From JALHMQ01 sp964616395 (GTDB taxonomy: Bacteria > Pseudomonadota > Gammaproteobacteria > Burkholderiales > Burkholderiaceae_F), in NCBI GenBank assembly GCA_964616395.1, contig CAZTUT010000134.1, positions 1 to 7,886 of the forward strand: DNA of 7,886 nt. Direction: 5' to 3'. The position numbers and the translations under genes are program-made. The notes below the pieces were generated by a model that saw only the letters and a list, made by a program, of their open reading frames with translations, ran no database searches and was not told the origin of the DNA. Below, piece by piece: positions 5,514-7,886 of this stretch (position 1 is its first letter; each line of letters starts with the position of its first letter).

Positions 5514-6620
5514 ATGTCCGCCCTGTTCCAGCCGCTCCAGCTGCGCGACCTGACTGTCGCCAATCGCATCATGGTGTCGCCGATGTGCATGTACTCGGCG
5601 GTCGACGGCAATGCGCAGCCCTGGCATCAGGCGCATCTCGGCTCGATGGCGCTGAGCGGCGCTGGCCTGCTGTGCGTGGAAGCCACCGCGGTCAGCCCCG
5701 AGGGTCGGATCGCGCCCGGCGACCTTGGTCTGTACAGCGATGCCAACGAAGCGGCGCTGGCGCCGATCGTCGCGATGATCCGCGCCGCCTCGCCGGTCAG
5801 GCTGGCGATCCAGCTCGGGCACTCGGGTCGCAAGGGCAGTAGCCGTGCGCCGTGGCTGGGCGGGCCGCAGTGGCGCCCGCACGAGGGCGGCTGGGTGCCG
5901 GAGGCGCCGTCGGCGATCCGCGCCAACCCGACCGACAACGAGCCGCGCGCGCTCACGCTCGATGATCTGACGCGGCTGCGCGAGGCCTTTGCGTCGGCCG
6001 CGCAACGCGCGGTGCGCCTCGGCCTGGACGCGATCGAAGTGCACATGGCGCATGGCTACCTGCTGCACCAGTTCCTGTCGCCGCTGTCCAACCAGCGCAG
6101 TGACGAGTACGGCGGATCGCTGGAGAACCGGATGCGCTTTCCGCTGCAGGTGTTCGACGCGGTGCGCGCCGCCTGTCCGGCGGGCATGCCGGTCGGCGTG
6201 CGCGTCTCGGCCACCGACTGGATGGAGCACACCGACACACCCGGCTGGACGCTGCCGCAGACGATCGCGCTGGCGCAGCAACTGAAGGCGCGCGGCTGCG
6301 ACTGGATCGATGTGTCCAGTGCCGGTATCTCGCCGCAGCAGAAGATTCCGGTCGGCCCCGGCTACCAGGTGCATCTGGCGCAGGCGTTGCGCGAGGCGGT
6401 CGGGCTGCCGACGATCGCCGTGGGCATGATCTCCGACCCGCACCAGGCCGAGGCCATCATCGCCGGCGGCCAGGCCGATCTGGTGGCGCTGGCGCGCGGC
6501 TTCCTGTGGGACCCGCGCTGGGCCTGGCATGCCGCCGCCGCGCTCGATGGCCGCGTGCACGGCCCGGTCCAGTACCTGCGCGGCCTGCCGCGCGATTGCC
6601 CGCCGATCTTCGAGACCTGA
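5514..6620 (+). CDS. NADH:flavin oxidoreductase / Old Yellow Enzyme family, YqjM-type ene-reductase
   Basis: Old Yellow Enzymes are FMN-bound TIM-barrel proteins that reduce activated C=C bonds with NAD(P)H. The 368-residue product has the marks of the YqjM/thermophilic-like class. These are SPMCMYS near the N-terminus with C25 and Y27 (YqjM C26 and Y28), the substrate-anchoring pair H177-x-x-H180 with Y182 in IEVHMAHGYL, and the LSPLSNQRSDEYGGSLENR barrel signature. PVQYLRG near the end places R356 where YqjM has its arginine finger reaching the neighbouring subunit. About 11 residues (LPRDCPPIFET) extend past that point, which I recall as the usual end in YqjM. The natural substrate cannot be told; quinones, nitro compounds and enones are typical. 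The ribosome binding site is weak (GAGA, 5506-5509). The gene lies 75 bases after ribE and 131 bases before ribBA, so an FMN enzyme sits inside the riboflavin cluster. Confidence 0.93.
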   Translation: MSALFQPLQLRDLTVANRIMVSPMCMYSAVDGNAQPWHQAHLGSMALSGAGLLCVEATAVSPEGRIAPGDLGLYSDANEAALAPIVAMIRAASPVRLAIQLGHSGRKGSSRAPWLGGPQWRPHEGGWVPEAPSAIRANPTDNEPRALTLDDLTRLREAFASAAQRAVRLGLDAIEVHMAHGYLLHQFLSPLSNQRSDEYGGSLENRMRFPLQVFDAVRAACPAGMPVGVRVSATDWMEHTDTPGWTLPQTIALAQQLKARGCDWIDVSSAGISPQQKIPVGPGYQVHLAQALREAVGLPTIAVGMISDPHQAEAIIAGGQADLVALARGFLWDPRWAWHAAAALDGRVHGPVQYLRGLPRDCPPIFET

Positions 6621-6693
6621 TCCACGCGCGACGCCAGCCTGCGGCAGCGTATGGCCCTGCGACCGGTGCGGGCGCCGACAGGGGCACGGCGCG

Positions 6694-6699
6694 TAGACT
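6694..6699 (+). promoter_or_regulatory. Candidate -10 element upstream of ribBA
   Basis: TAGACT stands in a GCGTAGACT context, like the GCGTAGAAT in front of ribD. It lies 52 bases before the ribBA start. No convincing -35 is present. The 131-bp gap between the oxidoreductase and ribBA shows no FMN-riboswitch core and no T-tract terminator. Confidence 0.2.
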
Positions 6700-6751
6700 T
6701 GGGCCTCTTTCGTTCGCCTCGCGCCGCCGCCCGGCCGGCGCGCCCCATGCC

Positions 6752-7886
6752 ATGCTGACCGCCGTCCCGCGCAATCCGGCCCGCCCCGAAATCGCCTCCA
6801 CCGCCGAGATCATCGAAGAGATCCGGCGCGGCAACATGGTGGTGCTGGTCGATGACGAAGACCGCGAGAACGAGGGCGACCTGCTGTTTGCCGCAGACTT
6901 CGTGTCGGCCGAGAAGATCAACTTCATGGCCAAGCACGCGCGCGGCCTGGTCTGCCTGACGCTCACGCAGGCGCAGGCCGACCGCCTGAAGCTGCCGCCG
7001 ATGACGCAGGCCAACGGCACCGTTCATCACACCAACTTCACCGTCTCCATCGAGGCGGCCGACGGCGTGACCACGGGCATTTCGGCCGCTGATCGCGCGC
7101 GCACCGTGCAGGTGGCCTCGCGCGCCGACGCGCGGGCCGCCGACATCGTGCAGCCCGGCCATATCTTCCCGGTGGTAGCCCAGCCCGGCGGCGTGCTGAT
7201 GCGCGCCGGCCATACCGAGGCGGGCTGCGACCTGACGCAGTTGGCCGGCCTCACGCCGGCCGCGGTGATCTGCGAAATCATGAATGACGACGGCAGCATG
7301 GCCCGGCTGCCCGACCTGATTCCGTTCGCGCGCCAGCACGGCCTGAAGATCGGCACCATCGCCGACCTGATCCACTATCGCGCCGCCAACGAGTCGATGA
7401 TCGAGCGCGTTGGTCAGCGCCCGGTGCGCACGGTGGCCGGCGATTTCGAGCTGGTCGTCTATCGCGACAAGCCCAGCGGCAGCACGCACCTGGCGCTGGT
7501 GCACGGCAAGGTCGATCCGGCGCGCGAGACGCTGGTGCGCGTGCACGAGCCCACGTCGCTGCTCGACTTCATCGATATCGAGACCAGCAGCCACTCGTGG
7601 ACCTTCGCGCGTGCGCTCCGGGCGATCGCGGCCGCCGGCAGCGGCGTCGTGGTGCTGCTCAACTGCGGCGAGTCGCCAGCGCAGCTGCTGGCCCGCGCGC
7701 GCGAGTTCACCGGCGTTGAAGCCGCACCTGCGTCGCGGCCTGCGCGCATGGACCTGCGCACCTACGGCGTGGGCGCGCAGATCCTGCGCGACCTGTCGGT
7801 CGGCAAGATGAAGCTGCTCGCCCGGCCGCGCAAGATGCCGTCGATGGCCGGCTTCGGGCTGCACACCGTCGGTTATCTGGAAGCGT
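6752..7886 (+). CDS. ribBA: 3,4-dihydroxy-2-butanone-4-phosphate synthase with degenerate GTP cyclohydrolase II-like domain (RibBA), 3'-truncated by window end
   Basis: The N-terminal domain makes 3,4-dihydroxy-2-butanone 4-phosphate and formate from ribulose 5-phosphate, the four-carbon precursor of lumazine. The frame is open from ATG 6752 to the window end (378 codons, no stop). Residues about 13-215 form the RibB domain. Visible motifs are DDEDRENEG (34-42), FTVSIEAADGVTTGISAADR, GHIFP (H137), GHTEAGCDL (H154, E156) and CEIMNDDG (E175), so it should be active. Residues about 220-378 align with GTP cyclohydrolase II (RVHEP at 263-267, the LRTYGVGAQIL segment). They lack the zinc motif CxxGDxxxSxRCDC and the QEGRNIGL loop; LLNCGES (302-308) stands there instead. 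This half is therefore probably inactive, as in many proteobacterial RibBA hybrids. The final GFGLHTVGYLEA suggests only a few residues are missing. ATG 6747 is out of frame. The ribosome binding site is weak. ribH is expected next. Confidence 0.95.
   Translation, partial: MLTAVPRNPARPEIASTAEIIEEIRRGNMVVLVDDEDRENEGDLLFAADFVSAEKINFMAKHARGLVCLTLTQAQADRLKLPPMTQANGTVHHTNFTVSIEAADGVTTGISAADRARTVQVASRADARAADIVQPGHIFPVVAQPGGVLMRAGHTEAGCDLTQLAGLTPAAVICEIMNDDGSMARLPDLIPFARQHGLKIGTIADLIHYRAANESMIERVGQRPVRTVAGDFELVVYRDKPSGSTHLALVHGKVDPARETLVRVHEPTSLLDFIDIETSSHSWTFARALRAIAAAGSGVVVLLNCGESPAQLLARAREFTGVEAAPASRPARMDLRTYGVGAQILRDLSVGKMKLLARPRKMPSMAGFGLHTVGYLEA

Noticed and set aside
5496..6560. Open frame (354 codons) on the minus strand opposite the Old Yellow Enzyme gene
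   Set aside because: The + strand frame carries full family motifs; the antisense frame has none.
6621..6751. FMN riboswitch before ribBA
   Set aside because: The expected place was read base by base. The conserved core segments are absent.
6362..7864. Long open frame (500 codons) on the minus strand opposite the oxidoreductase and ribBA
   Set aside because: It spans two well-supported + strand genes and the gap between them, and has low-complexity composition with no motifs. It is a compositional shadow.

Overview
The window is GC-rich chromosomal DNA, and third codon positions in the genes are almost always G or C. Gene content and order point to a betaproteobacterium, probably of the Burkholderiales type. 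The evidence is nrdR followed by a ribD-ribE-ribBA riboflavin cluster, a RibD deaminase with a betaproteobacterial-looking GATQ...HAE segment, and a RibBA whose GTP cyclohydrolase II half has lost its zinc cysteines. Species cannot be told from this stretch. All supported genes are on the + strand. I see no mobile element, tRNA, rRNA, CRISPR array or phage gene.

Layout. (1) 18-497: nrdR, the ribonucleotide reductase repressor. (2) 666-2183: a predicted lipoprotein built from eight spaced Trp repeats, probably a beta-propeller, function unknown. (3) 2340-2804 and 3100-3537: two paralogous small heat-shock proteins (Hsp20/alpha-crystallin). Each has its own RpoH (sigma-32)-like promoter with an identical 13-nt spacer. 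A strong intrinsic terminator separates them, and the first has a leader hairpin that could hide its ribosome binding site. (4) 3640-4755 ribD and 4827-5438 ribE, then a terminator-like hairpin. (5) 5514-6620: an Old Yellow Enzyme of the YqjM type, an FMN-dependent ene-reductase. (6) 6752 to the window end: ribBA, cut off a few residues before its expected stop.

How the genes fit together. ribD, ribE and ribBA supply three parts of riboflavin synthesis: pyrimidine deamination and reduction, riboflavin synthase, and the four-carbon unit DHBP. Lumazine synthase (ribH) and nusB would be expected just beyond the right edge, and an active GTP cyclohydrolase II (ribA) should be elsewhere in the genome. 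The Old Yellow Enzyme uses the product of the pathway as cofactor and sits inside the cluster. nrdR and ribD are neighbours in many proteobacteria, so the lipoprotein and heat-shock genes look like a roughly 3.1-kb insertion into an otherwise conserved neighbourhood.

I found no convincing new biological system. The points most worth a second look are the propeller lipoprotein, the two separately controlled hsp20 genes with a possible RNA thermometer, the Old Yellow Enzyme within the rib cluster, and the degenerate RibA half.
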